A stretch of DNA of 64,000 nucleotides, from the NCBI RefSeq assembly GCF_002368295.1, contig NZ_AP018248.1:964477-1028476 (forward strand), written 5' to 3'. The translations under genes and the position numbers were made by a program. The stretch is from Tolypothrix tenuis PCC 7101 (lineage in GTDB: Bacteria; Cyanobacteriota; Cyanobacteriia; Cyanobacteriales; Nostocaceae). This document shows, piece by piece, positions 26,957 through 36,141 of the stretch; the first letter of the stretch is position 1; every line of letters begins with the position of its first letter. A model generated the notes under the pieces. It ran no database searches. It saw nothing but the letters and a program-made list of their open reading frames with translations, and was not told where the DNA came from.

Positions 26957-27844
26957 TTAAGCAAGAGTTCGTCGAAGTTGGGGTTGAATACTTAATAAAG
27001 CTACAACAGCAAAGCCCAGTAATATTAATAAGGCTTCGCCAAAGGTAACAGCACCCCAAGGAGCCTGCATTACAACACTACCTAATCCCCAATTGCTGTG
27101 GAGATAGAGATAGCGGATTGGTTCAATGGCGTAGCTGAGGGGGTTCAGGGTAGCCACCACCTGTAACCACTGGGGCATAAAAGATAAAGGTGCTAAAGCT
27201 GTACTGGCAAACAATAGCGGTAGGTTAGTGACGAAAATTACGGCAATGAGTTCAATGTGTCCAGGGAGAGCAAAAGCCAAACCCAGAGAAATGGCTGTGA
27301 CACCCAAAGCCAAAAGGAAGACAATTAAAGCGATCGCACCTAGCCCAGCTATATCTGGTAACCCTGCGCCTAAAAATGCTGCTGCTCCCACAATTACCGC
27401 CGCTTGCAGTAAACTTTGGCTGATAATAAAAATTGCCGAAGCAAAGACAATCGAGAACCGTGAAGCTAAAGGCGCTACCAGTAAGCGATTTAAAAAACCA
27501 AACTCGCGGTCAAACATCACAGGCAAACCAGCATTTAAAGCTCCAGCAAATGCTGTAAAAACAATTACGCCAGCAGCCAAGAATTGACCGTAATTTGTCG
27601 TACTACCAAAAAGTCCTTTAGGAGCATTTTGGAACAAAGCACCAAACAGCACCAGCCACATTACAGGCTGAATAATTCCCGCCACCAAAGTTGAAGGACG
27701 GCGTTGCAACTGAATAAACAAGCGACGAGTTAAAGCTAAAGTCTCCTGTACTAATTCACCAAAAAAATTAGGAGTAGCATCAACATATCCTTGCGGCGAT
27801 GTTGCTGGTTGCCAATTGATATCAGATTTTGGAGTAACACTCAT
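26957..27844 (-). CDS. ABC-2 type exporter permease (DrrB-like)
   Basis: A 295-residue permease with about six membrane helices and the ABC-2 signature region (GLPVMFDREFGFLNRLLVAPL), followed by the P-N-P-L-like SYAIEPIRYLYLH end. With the ATPase encoded just upstream it should form a DrrAB-type exporter of drugs, lipids or polysaccharide-like substrates; the substrate is not predictable. The ATPase and permease genes share strand and order but are separated by about 200 bases made almost wholly of tandem repeats. Confidence 0.9.
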   Translation of the reverse strand: MSVTPKSDINWQPATSPQGYVDATPNFFGELVQETLALTRRLFIQLQRRPSTLVAGIIQPVMWLVLFGALFQNAPKGLFGSTTNYGQFLAAGVIVFTAFAGALNAGLPVMFDREFGFLNRLLVAPLASRFSIVFASAIFIISQSLLQAAVIVGAAAFLGAGLPDIAGLGAIALIVFLLALGVTAISLGLAFALPGHIELIAVIFVTNLPLLFASTALAPLSFMPQWLQVVATLNPLSYAIEPIRYLYLHSNWGLGSVVMQAPWGAVTFGEALLILLGFAVVALLSIQPQLRRTLA

Positions 27845-27849
27845 AACAA

Positions 27850-28045
27850 TTTTGGATTTTGGATTTTAGATTTTAGATTTGGGTATGGGGCATTGGGCAT
27901 TGGGCATTGGGCATCGGTAATGGGTAATTGGTAATTGGTAATTGGGGGTTTGATGTTTGTCATTAATTATTTCTCCCCTGCCTCCTCTGCCTCCTCTGCT
28001 TCCTCTGCTCCCTTATCCCCAGTCCCCAGTCCCTAGTCCCCAGTC
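27850..28045. repeat. Block of mixed heptad repeats between ABC transporter genes
   Basis: The spacer consists of successive runs of TTTTGGA/TTTTAGA, GGGCATT, GGTAATT, CCTCTGC-type and AGTCCCC/AGTCCCT units, i.e. five different 7- to 9-bp repeat types side by side. Confidence 0.9.
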
Positions 28046-28046
28046 C

Positions 28047-29066
28047 CTACCTCATATTCTGCTTCTTCTCGGCTTTCGGATCGCGATTGGCTGAGGCTGC
28101 GAGTTCTGCATCCATGAGGGTGCGTCCGGTGGCGGCGAGGTAAACGTCATCTAGGCTGGGGCGAGATTGGGCGATGCCGAAAATGGGTAAGCCAGCTGTA
28201 TTTAAGGCTTGTTGAATGGTAATCAGCGCGTCATTTTGGGGTGTGACTACCAAATTAAGAGAATTACCTTGGGCGCTGTTGATAATTACTTCCTGCACCA
28301 AGGGCAAAGCTTGCAGGAGGTGTTTAGCTTTTTCGGCTTCTTCAATGGGGGAGAATTCGCGAATTCGCAAAGTAATGCGATCGCCTCCTACTTGGTCTTT
28401 TAATTGTGAAGGTGTGCCAGATGCAATGACAACGCCGCGATCAATAATCGCCACGCGATCGGCTAGCGCGTCAATTTCTTCTAAATAATGGCTGGTAATT
28501 ACTACAGTGGTTCCAGAGGCGCGTAACTTCCGCAAGAATTCCCAAACAATAAAGCGGCTTTCGATATCAAGTCCCACCGTTGGTTCATCCAACACCAAAA
28601 CATCTGGTGCATGGAGTAATCCAGCCGCTAAATCCAGGCGCTTGCGTAAACCGCCTGAATAAGTTCCGGTTTTTTTATCAGCGTATTCTTGCAAATTGAG
28701 TAAATCTAATACTGTCTCAATTCGCTGTTTCCCTACCGCGCTAGGGAGGTGATAAAGCGCCGCTTGCAGTTGCAGCAGTTCTTTACCAGTTAGTACCTTA
28801 TCTAAAGCGACTTCTTGAGCCACATAACCTAACTTTTGTCTGGCTACTCTGGGGTTACCCAACACCGAAACTCCAGATACTTCGATTTTGCCAGCATCCG
28901 GCGTAGTGAGGGTACACAAAGCACGCAGAGTAGTTGTTTTACCAGCGCCATTGGGGCCGAGTAAGCCAAAGATTTCTCCAGGTTCTACCTGAAAAGAGAC
29001 ATCTTTGACGGCTTCCACCGTGCCATAGCGCTTTTGCAGATTTTGAATTAAAACAGCGGGAGCCAT
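28047..29066 (-). CDS. ABC transporter ATP-binding protein (DrrA-like)
   Basis: A 339-residue ATPase. Walker A GPNGAGKTTT, Q-loop (VAQEVALD), signature YSGGLRKRLDLA, Walker B VLVLDEPTVGLD and the His switch (VITSHYLEE) are all in place; the C-terminal extension is of the DrrA/CcmA type. It powers the ABC-2 permease encoded downstream. The frame is open to a TTG at 29090, but ATG 29066 (MAPAVLIQNLQKRYG) is the conserved start. The gene is followed by repeat DNA before its partner. Confidence 0.93.
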   Translation of the reverse strand: MAPAVLIQNLQKRYGTVEAVKDVSFQVEPGEIFGLLGPNGAGKTTTLRALCTLTTPDAGKIEVSGVSVLGNPRVARQKLGYVAQEVALDKVLTGKELLQLQAALYHLPSAVGKQRIETVLDLLNLQEYADKKTGTYSGGLRKRLDLAAGLLHAPDVLVLDEPTVGLDIESRFIVWEFLRKLRASGTTVVITSHYLEEIDALADRVAIIDRGVVIASGTPSQLKDQVGGDRITLRIREFSPIEEAEKAKHLLQALPLVQEVIINSAQGNSLNLVVTPQNDALITIQQALNTAGLPIFGIAQSRPSLDDVYLAATGRTLMDAELAASANRDPKAEKKQNMR

Positions 29067-29499
29067 GACAGCTAATCCCCAACGATACAAATCTCAACAA
29101 AGTCTATCTATATTGTAGTGGAGTAGTGGGAGGTGAAGCGATCGCGTTGATACAGCTCCCTCATTTTAGGGACTTCTAACTAAAAAAATATTCTATCGCT
29201 AGGGATAGGAGAGGGAGCAGTCTCAATGGGATTATTAATTTTGTACAGACGCTATTAATAGCGTCTCTCCAACTCAGAACTCAGCACTTTCCAGTCAGCC
29301 TGTCAGTAAAAAAAATACTTTTTGGATGTCACTGGTTTTCAAGAACATTCAGGAACCAGAAAAGGTTATATGAATTGTTTCGAGTATTTTAACCACCATC
29401 ATCCGTTATTTTTTACTTGCTTGCCTCTAATTTAGAGCAGTTTTCTTTCATTAAAAATACACACTGAATTATCTAATTTCTCATTGCACGGTATCTAAT
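29067..29499. other. 433-bp divergent intergenic region
   Basis: It contains a perfect 20-bp palindrome (29247-29266) and otherwise AT-rich sequence between the divergent DrrA and short-chain dehydrogenase genes. No small gene is visible. Confidence 0.45.
29247..29266. repeat. 20-bp perfect palindrome (AGACGCTATTAATAGCGTCT)
   Basis: A second member of the family seen at 3553-3572. Two symmetric substitutions (G to T and C to A) keep the dyad, and both copies have GTAC next to one arm. Confidence 0.7.
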
Positions 29500-30243
29500 A
29501 TGAACCACATACTCAAGAATAAGCGCGCACTCATTACTGGAGGCAGTCGCGGCATTGGGGCAGCGATCGTCAAGCGTTTAGCAAGTGAAGGTGCTGATGT
29601 TGCTTTCACTTATACCAGTTCACCCGACCGGGCTAACGAAATCGTCCAGGCAGTGCAAGCATTAGGTGTCCAGGCTCTTGCCATCCACGCCGACAGTGCC
29701 GATGCCAGGGAGGTAGTCGCAGCTGTTGAAGACACTGTGAACAAATTGGGCAGCATTGATATTCTTGTCAATAATGCAGGCGTACTGGCGATCGGCCCAA
29801 TCGACGATTTCACGCTTGCGGACTTTGATCGAACCTTTGCCATTAACGTGCGTGCCGTGTTTGTGGCGACGCAAGCCGCAGTCAAGCACATGAAAGAGGG
29901 CGGACGCATCATCAACATCGGCAGCACCAACGCCGAACGTATGCCATTTGCTGGTGGCGGTGTTTATGCCATGAGTAAATCTGCTCTGCAAGGGCTTGTG
30001 CAAGGACTGTCTCGTGACCTTGGCCCCCGCGGAATTACGATCAACAATGTGCAGCCGGGGCCGATCGCTACGGATATGAATCCCTCGGAGGGTGAGTTTG
30101 CCGAGATACTCAAAAAGCAGATAGCGGTAGCCCGCTACGGCACGGTTGACGAGGTTGCAGGGCTGGTTGCTTATCTGGCAGGCCCTGAGTCCGGTTACAT
30201 CACCGGCGCAAACCTGATGATTGATGGAGGGTTTAGCGCATAA
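29500..30243 (+). CDS. Short-chain dehydrogenase/reductase (FabG-like)
   Basis: A 247-residue classical SDR. The cofactor motif is TGGSRGIGAAI (14-24), then NNAGV, the catalytic Ser in INIGSTNAER, Tyr-x-x-x-Lys in YAMSKSALQG, and PGPIATDMNP. The Thr/Ser-rich loop after strand 2 suggests NADP(H). It resembles 3-oxoacyl-ACP reductase-like enzymes found beside regulators in many bacteria, but the substrate is unknown. The gene is visibly richer in G and C, with codons such as GCC, CGC and GGC favoured over those of neighbours, which hints at acquisition from another lineage. No partner genes are adjacent. Confidence 0.9.
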   Translation: MNHILKNKRALITGGSRGIGAAIVKRLASEGADVAFTYTSSPDRANEIVQAVQALGVQALAIHADSADAREVVAAVEDTVNKLGSIDILVNNAGVLAIGPIDDFTLADFDRTFAINVRAVFVATQAAVKHMKEGGRIINIGSTNAERMPFAGGGVYAMSKSALQGLVQGLSRDLGPRGITINNVQPGPIATDMNPSEGEFAEILKKQIAVARYGTVDEVAGLVAYLAGPESGYITGANLMIDGGFSA

Positions 30244-30562
30244 CTGCCGTAGGTGGATGCCTAATACCAATTCACGCCTAATGTGAATTAGAAACGCCTC
30301 TTATGCCATAAGGGTTTCAACATTTAATTCTCATTAAACGTAATTCGTAATTTGTAATTCAGCAAGCTGGATATATCCTGGGCTTATCTCTGTTGCTTGA
30401 TTTTAGAAAATTAGCTAGAACGGCAAAATAAACTAGAGTAAGTTTGTAATGGTTGAAATAGGCGTAAATAAGTAAACCAAAATTTTCAACAATAACGAAT
30501 TTACTAGGTTTGAGTTTTTGCTCTAGCTAACTTTGCCACTCTAGAAAAAAAGAATGATTCAA
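30244..30562. other. 319-bp convergent intergenic region
   Basis: It has an AATTCGTAATTTGTAATTC run near 30341-30360 and no supported gene or clear terminator. Confidence 0.4.
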
Positions 30563-32302
30563 CTATAAATTTGCGGCATTAATTACACCAAAACCCCATT
30601 TACTATCAAATGTTCCTGGGGGTTTACCAGGGATAGAACTATTTTTACGTAGTAAATCTTTTACTGTTACTGGGTCAAGTTTAGGGTCACGTTGTAAGAG
30701 TAAGGCGACTAAGCCAGTGACAAATGGTGTTGCCATACTGGTACCAGCCATCACCACAAATTTAGAATTGAGCATCATAGAGCGATCAAGACTAGCATTT
30801 GCAGACAGGGTGGAAACAATCATTGCTCCTGGTGCCGCTATATCCGGCTTCTGAGCATCATTCCGTAATGGCCCTTCACTGCTGAACTCAGACATGGTAT
30901 CTAATTCTAAGCCCATGTCTCGCAGCTGATTGTCAATATCTGTGTACTGCACTTTTGTAGTATAGGCAGCAACTGTAATCGCACTGCTAGCTGCTCCTGG
31001 AGAGCCTATTTTTACAGCATCTTTAACACTTTTACCTGTAAAAAATACTGAGGAATGATCGTCAACAGCCCACACATCAAGACGAGTGTCGCTATCAGTG
31101 GTGTTACGTAACCGCAACTGCCAAATACCACCCATGACTGCAGAAGGGCCATTACCGCGAATTTGCACAAAGAAGTTATGGTCACCATTGCCTTTATCTG
31201 GGGCTGGGGTGACGATTTGCACCCGCGAATCTGGTAATTGATAATCTTGGGTGGGATTACCGTCTTTAATGATTTTTTGGTACGGGGTAACGAAACCGTT
31301 AGGACTTCGTAAAGATATCTCTAACTCTGTGTCGCCATCATACCAACCGTTTAACCAGACTATGCCTACTTGATTTAAAGGCACATTAAAGCGCATACTG
31401 GCTGACTTCTTAGCACCTATCTTGGTTTGACCGTGAATGTTGTCGTTTCCTTCATTACCCGCCGCACAACAAACAATTTTGCCAGGGCCAGTTTCAGCAT
31501 CGATGATGCGAGATAGGGAATCACTACCATCATGGGAATCAGCGTGTCCACCTAAGCTGAGATTTAACACTACTGGGCGTTTCAAATCACTGGCTACACG
31601 GAAAACGTAGCGAACAGCATCGGCAATATGGGCATCTTGTAAGTCTGATTTCACAATGACTAATTCTGCTTCTGGTGCGACACCTGAAAAATTTTCATCT
31701 GCACCAGCCGCAATGCCAGCAACATGGGTACCATGACCATCAGTATCTTGAGAAACGGTGATTTGTTCGCCTGTAAATTCAGCCCCATAGTCACCTTCTT
31801 TAACTCCTGGCCCTGGGAGTGTTTGATCCCAAATGCGTAAAATCCGCCCAGCAAAGGCAGGATGTTTGGGATCAATGCCACTATCGACAATCCCAATCAA
31901 TACCCCCTTGCCAGTCAATCCCGTTTTGTTTTTAAACTCTGGCAATTTTACCTTCCCTGCTGCCACATCCATCCGCAGATGTAGTTTGCGTGAAGGTTTG
32001 ATGCGCTGAATGACTTCCTCCTCTGATAAAGGATCTAAAGCCTGTAGAGGTAAAAACGCCGTTCGCACACTGCCAGAACTCTGATTAACACGAATGCCAT
32101 ATTGTTCTAAATGGCTCAAGTCTGCATCAGGTTCGCAGTAGAGAAAAACGATACTCTTAGTAGGCTTAACAGAACTTTTATGAGCAATGATACCAAGCGA
32201 TCGCTTGTGTGTAGTTAAAGCTTGCTCTCCTTCATTTTCATAATCTTGATAAGCCAACAGTAGCCCCGGAGAGAGTTTTTCGTGTCTCATTTTTTTCTCC
32301 AC
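30563..32302 (-). CDS. S8 subtilisin-like serine protease
   Basis: A 579-residue subtilase. The catalytic triad is present: Asp140 in GIVDSGIDPKHPAF, His190 in DGHGTHVAGIAAG and Ser in MAGTSMATPFVTG near the C-terminus, plus the oxyanion Asn in CCAAGNEGND. Residues 1-115 form a pro-/N-terminal region without an evident signal peptide, so it may act inside the cell or leave by a non-Sec route. An inserted ~130-residue beta-rich region (about 300-420) lies between the Asn and Ser motifs. ATG 32302 is used; the second Met (codon 5) is an alternative. It stands alone. Confidence 0.92.
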   Translation of the reverse strand: MEKKMRHEKLSPGLLLAYQDYENEGEQALTTHKRSLGIIAHKSSVKPTKSIVFLYCEPDADLSHLEQYGIRVNQSSGSVRTAFLPLQALDPLSEEEVIQRIKPSRKLHLRMDVAAGKVKLPEFKNKTGLTGKGVLIGIVDSGIDPKHPAFAGRILRIWDQTLPGPGVKEGDYGAEFTGEQITVSQDTDGHGTHVAGIAAGADENFSGVAPEAELVIVKSDLQDAHIADAVRYVFRVASDLKRPVVLNLSLGGHADSHDGSDSLSRIIDAETGPGKIVCCAAGNEGNDNIHGQTKIGAKKSASMRFNVPLNQVGIVWLNGWYDGDTELEISLRSPNGFVTPYQKIIKDGNPTQDYQLPDSRVQIVTPAPDKGNGDHNFFVQIRGNGPSAVMGGIWQLRLRNTTDSDTRLDVWAVDDHSSVFFTGKSVKDAVKIGSPGAASSAITVAAYTTKVQYTDIDNQLRDMGLELDTMSEFSSEGPLRNDAQKPDIAAPGAMIVSTLSANASLDRSMMLNSKFVVMAGTSMATPFVTGLVALLLQRDPKLDPVTVKDLLRKNSSIPGKPPGTFDSKWGFGVINAANL

Positions 32303-32359
32303 GTCTATGTGTTTTCCTAAAATTCATGTATTGGTTTTAGTAGTCTCAGTTGTTTTAGC

Positions 32360-32575
32360 ACATACTGTTGGGACTGGGGATTGGGGACTGGGGATTGGGG
32401 ACTGGGGACTGGGAAAAGCAACGGGGCAGGGGGCAAGGAGCAGAGGAGGAGAAATAATTAATGACAAACACTAATTACCAATTACCAATTACCAATTACC
32501 AATTACCAATTACCAATTACCAATTACCAATTACCAATTACCAATTACCGATGCCCAATGCCCAATGCCCCATTC
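32360..32575. repeat. Heptad repeats upstream of the subtilase gene
   Basis: Runs of GGGGACT/GGGGATT (about 32367-32412) and ACCAATT (about 32473-32548, some ten units) fill the spacer between the subtilase gene and the DUF3288-like gene. Confidence 0.9.
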
Positions 32576-32576
32576 C

Positions 32577-32873
32577 CTAATTCCAATCTTGCTCTTCTTT
32601 CTTACCGCGACTTTTATAAATTCCGCCGACATCATGAAGTTGGCGAGTCTTAGCAAATAATTCAGCTTCGGTCAAACCCCAGCGCTGTAAGACTTTATTT
32701 AAGCCTTGCTGAATGTCTCTAGCACCGGGAAAGCCTTGATACCGTATCCACAATCGAGCCAGTTCTGCTAAATTATAGTCTGTCGCCTCTTGAGCAAGTA
32801 AAATATCAATAGTGGGGCGATCGCGGTTTTGTAGGGGATGCTGTTGGTCTTTACCGCTAGATGCTTCAGTCAT
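32577..32873 (-). CDS. DUF3288-type cyanobacterial protein (98 aa)
   Basis: A 98-residue soluble protein beginning with KDQQHPLQNRDRPTIDILL and containing YNLAELARLWIRYQGFPGARDI and VLQRWGLTEAELFAKTR, a pattern I recall as DUF3288, a family found in cyanobacteria and plastid-bearing organisms. Function unknown. ATG at 32873. Divergent from clpC with a 290-base spacer that carries both promoters. Confidence 0.75.
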   Translation of the reverse strand: MTEASSGKDQQHPLQNRDRPTIDILLAQEATDYNLAELARLWIRYQGFPGARDIQQGLNKVLQRWGLTEAELFAKTRQLHDVGGIYKSRGKKEEQDWN

Positions 32874-33163
32874 GGTAAATCCTATGTTCTGATTCCTGCG
32901 TTTTAAGTCTATCTAAGAGCAAAGGTACATCAAAGACCACTGAAAAATCAGCAAACTATGTCAAATTTGTTACTAATACTGGAAAGCTGACGAAACTCAC
33001 TATTCTTACTGACGGCTACCACACCTGAACTCTTACGGCTCTCACTACTGTCATTCAAGTTTAAATAAAGATACATTGTCATTAAGAAAATACATGAAAC
33101 TTTAGATGAGGGTGATATATTATTTCACCCAAAGTCCAAGCAGCAAGGGAGCAATAACCCGCT

Positions 33164-35617
33164 ATGTTTGAACACTTCACTTCCGAAGCAATTAAAGTAA
33201 TTATGCTAGCTCAGGAGGAGGCACGTCGCCTGGGACACAACTTTGTAGGAACAGAGCAAATTCTCCTCGGGCTGATGGGAGAAGGAACTGGGGTTGCTGC
33301 TAAAGTGCTGACCGAATTGGGCGTTACTCTTAAAGAAGCACGTCGAGAGGTTGAAAAAATTATTGGTAGGGGTTCTGGGTTTGTACCACCAGAAATTCCT
33401 TTTACTCCTAAAGTAAAAAGCCTCTTTGAGCAATCATTTAAAGAAGCCCATAGTTTGGGGCACAACTACATTAATACAGAACACTTACTTTTAGGTTTAA
33501 CCGAGGCTGGTGAAGGTGTAGCCGCCAAAGTCCTGCAAAATCTGGGGGTTGACCTCAAAAGCGTCCGCGCTGCTGTAGTTCGCCACTTAGGTGACAACAC
33601 CACAGTTTTCGCCGCAGGTAATAGTGGTCAAAAGCGCACCCAAACTCTCAGCCTGGAAGAATTTGGTAGAAATCTCACCAAACTAGCACAAGAAGGCAGA
33701 CTCGACCCAATTGTCGGCCGCGATAAAGAAATTGAACGTGCTATTCAAATTCTCGGACGTAGAACTAAAAGCAATCCTGTCTTAATTGGGGAACCTGGCG
33801 TTGGTAAAACTGCGATCGCCGAAGGTCTAGCTCAACGCATTATCAATCAAGATGTGCCGGAAGTTCTGCAAGACAAGCAAGTTATCAGCTTGGATATGGG
33901 CTTGCTGGTGGCAGGAACTCGCTTCCGTGGCGACTTTGAAGAACGCATCAAGAAAATTGTCGATGAAATTCGCTCTGTCGGCAATATCATCCTGGTGATA
34001 GATGAAATTCACACCTTAGTTGGTGCTGGGGGTACAGAAGGCGGCTTAGATGCAGCCAATATCCTCAAACCTGCTTTAGCTAGAGGCGAACTGCAATGTG
34101 TGGGCGCAACCACCTTGGATGAATATCGTCAGCACATTGAGCGGGATGCAGCCCTAGAACGGCGTTTCCAACCGATTATGGTTGGCGAACCCACTGTAGA
34201 AGAAACTATCCAAATTCTCTACGGCTTGCGGGGTGCCTACGAGCAACACCATAAAGTGACAATTTCCGACACAGCTGTAGTAGCCGCAGCCGAATTGTCA
34301 GACCGCTATATTAGCGATCGCTTCTTACCTGATAAAGCCATAGACTTGATCGATGAAGCAGGTTCTCGCGTCCGCTTGAGGAACTCTCAGCTATCTTCTA
34401 ACAAAGAACTGAAGCGTGAACTTGCTGGCGTGACCAAAGCTAAAGAAGAAGCTGTCAGAGTCCAAGATTTTGACAAAGCAGGTCAGCTACGCGATCAAGA
34501 GTTGGAACTACAAAACAAACTCTACGCTGAGTCAGAAGCAGGAACACCAGGAAAAAGTCCTGTTGTCGATGAAGAAGACATTGCCCAAATCGTCGCTTCC
34601 TGGACTGGTGTACCAGTCAACAAGCTCACAGAATCAGAATCCGAGCTACTGTTGCATTTAGAAGATACACTGCATCAACGCCTCATCGGTCAAGAACAAG
34701 CAGTTACTGCCGTATCTCGCGCCATCCGTCGCGCCAGAGTTGGCTTAAAGAACCCCAATCGCCCCATCGCTAGTTTTATCTTTTCCGGCCCCACAGGTGT
34801 TGGTAAGACAGAATTGGCTAAAGCCTTAGCAGCTTACTTCTTCGGCTCCGAAGAAGCTATGATTCGCCTAGATATGTCCGAATACATGGAAAGCCATACA
34901 GTATCTAAGCTGATTGGTTCACCTCCAGGTTATGTAGGCTACGACGAAGGCGGACAGCTAACAGAAGCCGTGCGGCGCAAACCATACACAGTGCTGCTAT
35001 TCGACGAAATCGAAAAAGCGCACCCCGATGTATTCAATATGCTGCTGCAACTGTTGGATGACGGACACCTTACCGATGCTAAAGGTCGGAAAGTGGACTT
35101 CAAGAATACCTTAATTATCTTGACCTCTAATATCGGTTCCAAGGTAATTGAAAAAGGTGGCGGTGGATTAGGCTTTGACTTCGACAGTGCAGCCGATGCT
35201 AGTTACAACCGCATCCGTAGCTTGGTTAACGAAGAACTCAAAGCATACTTCCGTCCAGAGTTCCTCAACCGTCTTGATGAGATCATCGTCTTCACTCAGC
35301 TTTCTAAGGGTGAAGTTACACAAATTGCCGATATCTTATTACGCGAAGTTGCAGGCCGCTTGACAGAAAAAGGCATTACCTTAGAAGTGAGCGATCGCTT
35401 CAAAGAACGAGTAGTACAAGAAGGCTACAACCCCAGCTACGGTGCAAGACCCTTACGTCGAGCCATTATGCGCCTGTTGGAAGATTCTCTCGCAGAAGCG
35501 CTACTGTCTGGTCAAATCACCAATGGCGACACAGCAATTGTGGATGTTGACGACGACGGTCAAGTGCAAGTCCGTAAATCTGAACAACGCGAATTACTCT
35601 TGGCAAATGTTGGCTAA
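33164..35617 (+). CDS. clpC: ClpC, Hsp100 AAA+ unfoldase of the Clp protease
   Basis: An 817-residue class-I Hsp100. The N domain carries two Clp-N repeats ([24 protein letters not shown] and the second ending in [13 protein letters not shown]); D1 has GEPGVGKT and [13 protein letters not shown]; the middle contains the UVR-type helix pair ([16 protein letters not shown]); D2 has [14 protein letters not shown] and [19 protein letters not shown]. It threads substrates into ClpP/ClpR. ATG 33164 after AAGGGAG is a good start. Monocistronic; a terminator lies 123 bases after the stop. Confidence 0.97.
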   Translation: MFEHFTSEAIKVIMLAQEEARRLGHNFVGTEQILLGLMGEGTGVAAKVLTELGVTLKEARREVEKIIGRGSGFVPPEIPFTPKVKSLFEQSFKEAHSLGHNYINTEHLLLGLTEAGEGVAAKVLQNLGVDLKSVRAAVVRHLGDNTTVFAAGNSGQKRTQTLSLEEFGRNLTKLAQEGRLDPIVGRDKEIERAIQILGRRTKSNPVLIGEPGVGKTAIAEGLAQRIINQDVPEVLQDKQVISLDMGLLVAGTRFRGDFEERIKKIVDEIRSVGNIILVIDEIHTLVGAGGTEGGLDAANILKPALARGELQCVGATTLDEYRQHIERDAALERRFQPIMVGEPTVEETIQILYGLRGAYEQHHKVTISDTAVVAAAELSDRYISDRFLPDKAIDLIDEAGSRVRLRNSQLSSNKELKRELAGVTKAKEEAVRVQDFDKAGQLRDQELELQNKLYAESEAGTPGKSPVVDEEDIAQIVASWTGVPVNKLTESESELLLHLEDTLHQRLIGQEQAVTAVSRAIRRARVGLKNPNRPIASFIFSGPTGVGKTELAKALAAYFFGSEEAMIRLDMSEYMESHTVSKLIGSPPGYVGYDEGGQLTEAVRRKPYTVLLFDEIEKAHPDVFNMLLQLLDDGHLTDAKGRKVDFKNTLIILTSNIGSKVIEKGGGGLGFDFDSAADASYNRIRSLVNEELKAYFRPEFLNRLDEIIVFTQLSKGEVTQIADILLREVAGRLTEKGITLEVSDRFKERVVQEGYNPSYGARPLRRAIMRLLEDSLAEALLSGQITNGDTAIVDVDDDGQVQVRKSEQRELLLANVG

Positions 35618-35740
35618 TATTTATACCATGTCACTTTTGCGGTAAGATAGGAGAACTATTGCAATCCTGCCTGCCGCAGAGAAAGCAAGAGAGGAGTATT
35701 CTTGACAAAAATGTAGTGAAATGGTAATAGCTCTTTAAAA

Positions 35741-35768
35741 CTCTGGTAGTAATACCAGGGTTTTTTTT
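35741..35768 (+). terminator. Rho-independent terminator downstream of clpC
   Basis: CTCTGGTA (35741-35748) pairs, with one wobble, with TACCAGGG (35753-35760) and is followed by eight Ts. It ends exactly where a Uma2 gene remnant begins. Confidence 0.8.
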
Positions 35769-35769
35769 G

Positions 35770-35874
35770 CGGCAAAAAGCTGAACAAGAAAGGGAACAAG
35801 CGCAACAGCAACTTGCAGAAATGGAAGCTATGCTGGCTCGTTATCGAGAAAGGTTTGGTGAGTTACCTGAGTAA
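35770..35874 (+). pseudogene. 3' remnant of a Uma2-type nuclease gene
   Basis: Thirty-four codons before TAA at 35872 read RQKAEQEREQAQQQLAEMEA then MLARYRERFGELPE. The intact Uma2 gene at 49910-50599 ends with the very similar AEQERQRAAELEALLSRYREQFGDLP. The nuclease domain is absent here: sequence upstream is the clpC terminator. So this is the coiled-coil tail left from a deleted or recombined Uma2 copy. Confidence 0.75.
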
Positions 35875-36141
35875 TATTATTCTGTATCCTACGCCTCACA
35901 GGGGGAACTAATTGATACTCACACCAGTCATGGTTGTAAGGTTTTATTAAGCATTTTGCGAAAACCACTCTCAGAGCTTGAAGTTATGATTATGTTAAGC
36001 TGAACGTAAATCAGTAGATACACATTAGTAATAAAACATACTCGTATCTGATGATTCTTAGGTAAAGAAATTTGCCATAAGAGAAAGGTTTATTTTGGTT
36101 GCCAACTAAAACATTAAAGTAAGTAGGATGGGTTCCATCAG
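35875..36141. other. AT-rich spacer upstream of the kinase gene
   Basis: 267 bases without a gene. They should hold the kinase promoter; no box is clear enough to call. Confidence 0.35.

Noticed and set aside
29662..30270. 202-codon minus-strand frame opposite the short-chain dehydrogenase
   Set aside because: It is fully antisense to a gene with all SDR motifs. Long antisense frames are expected in GC-richer genes.
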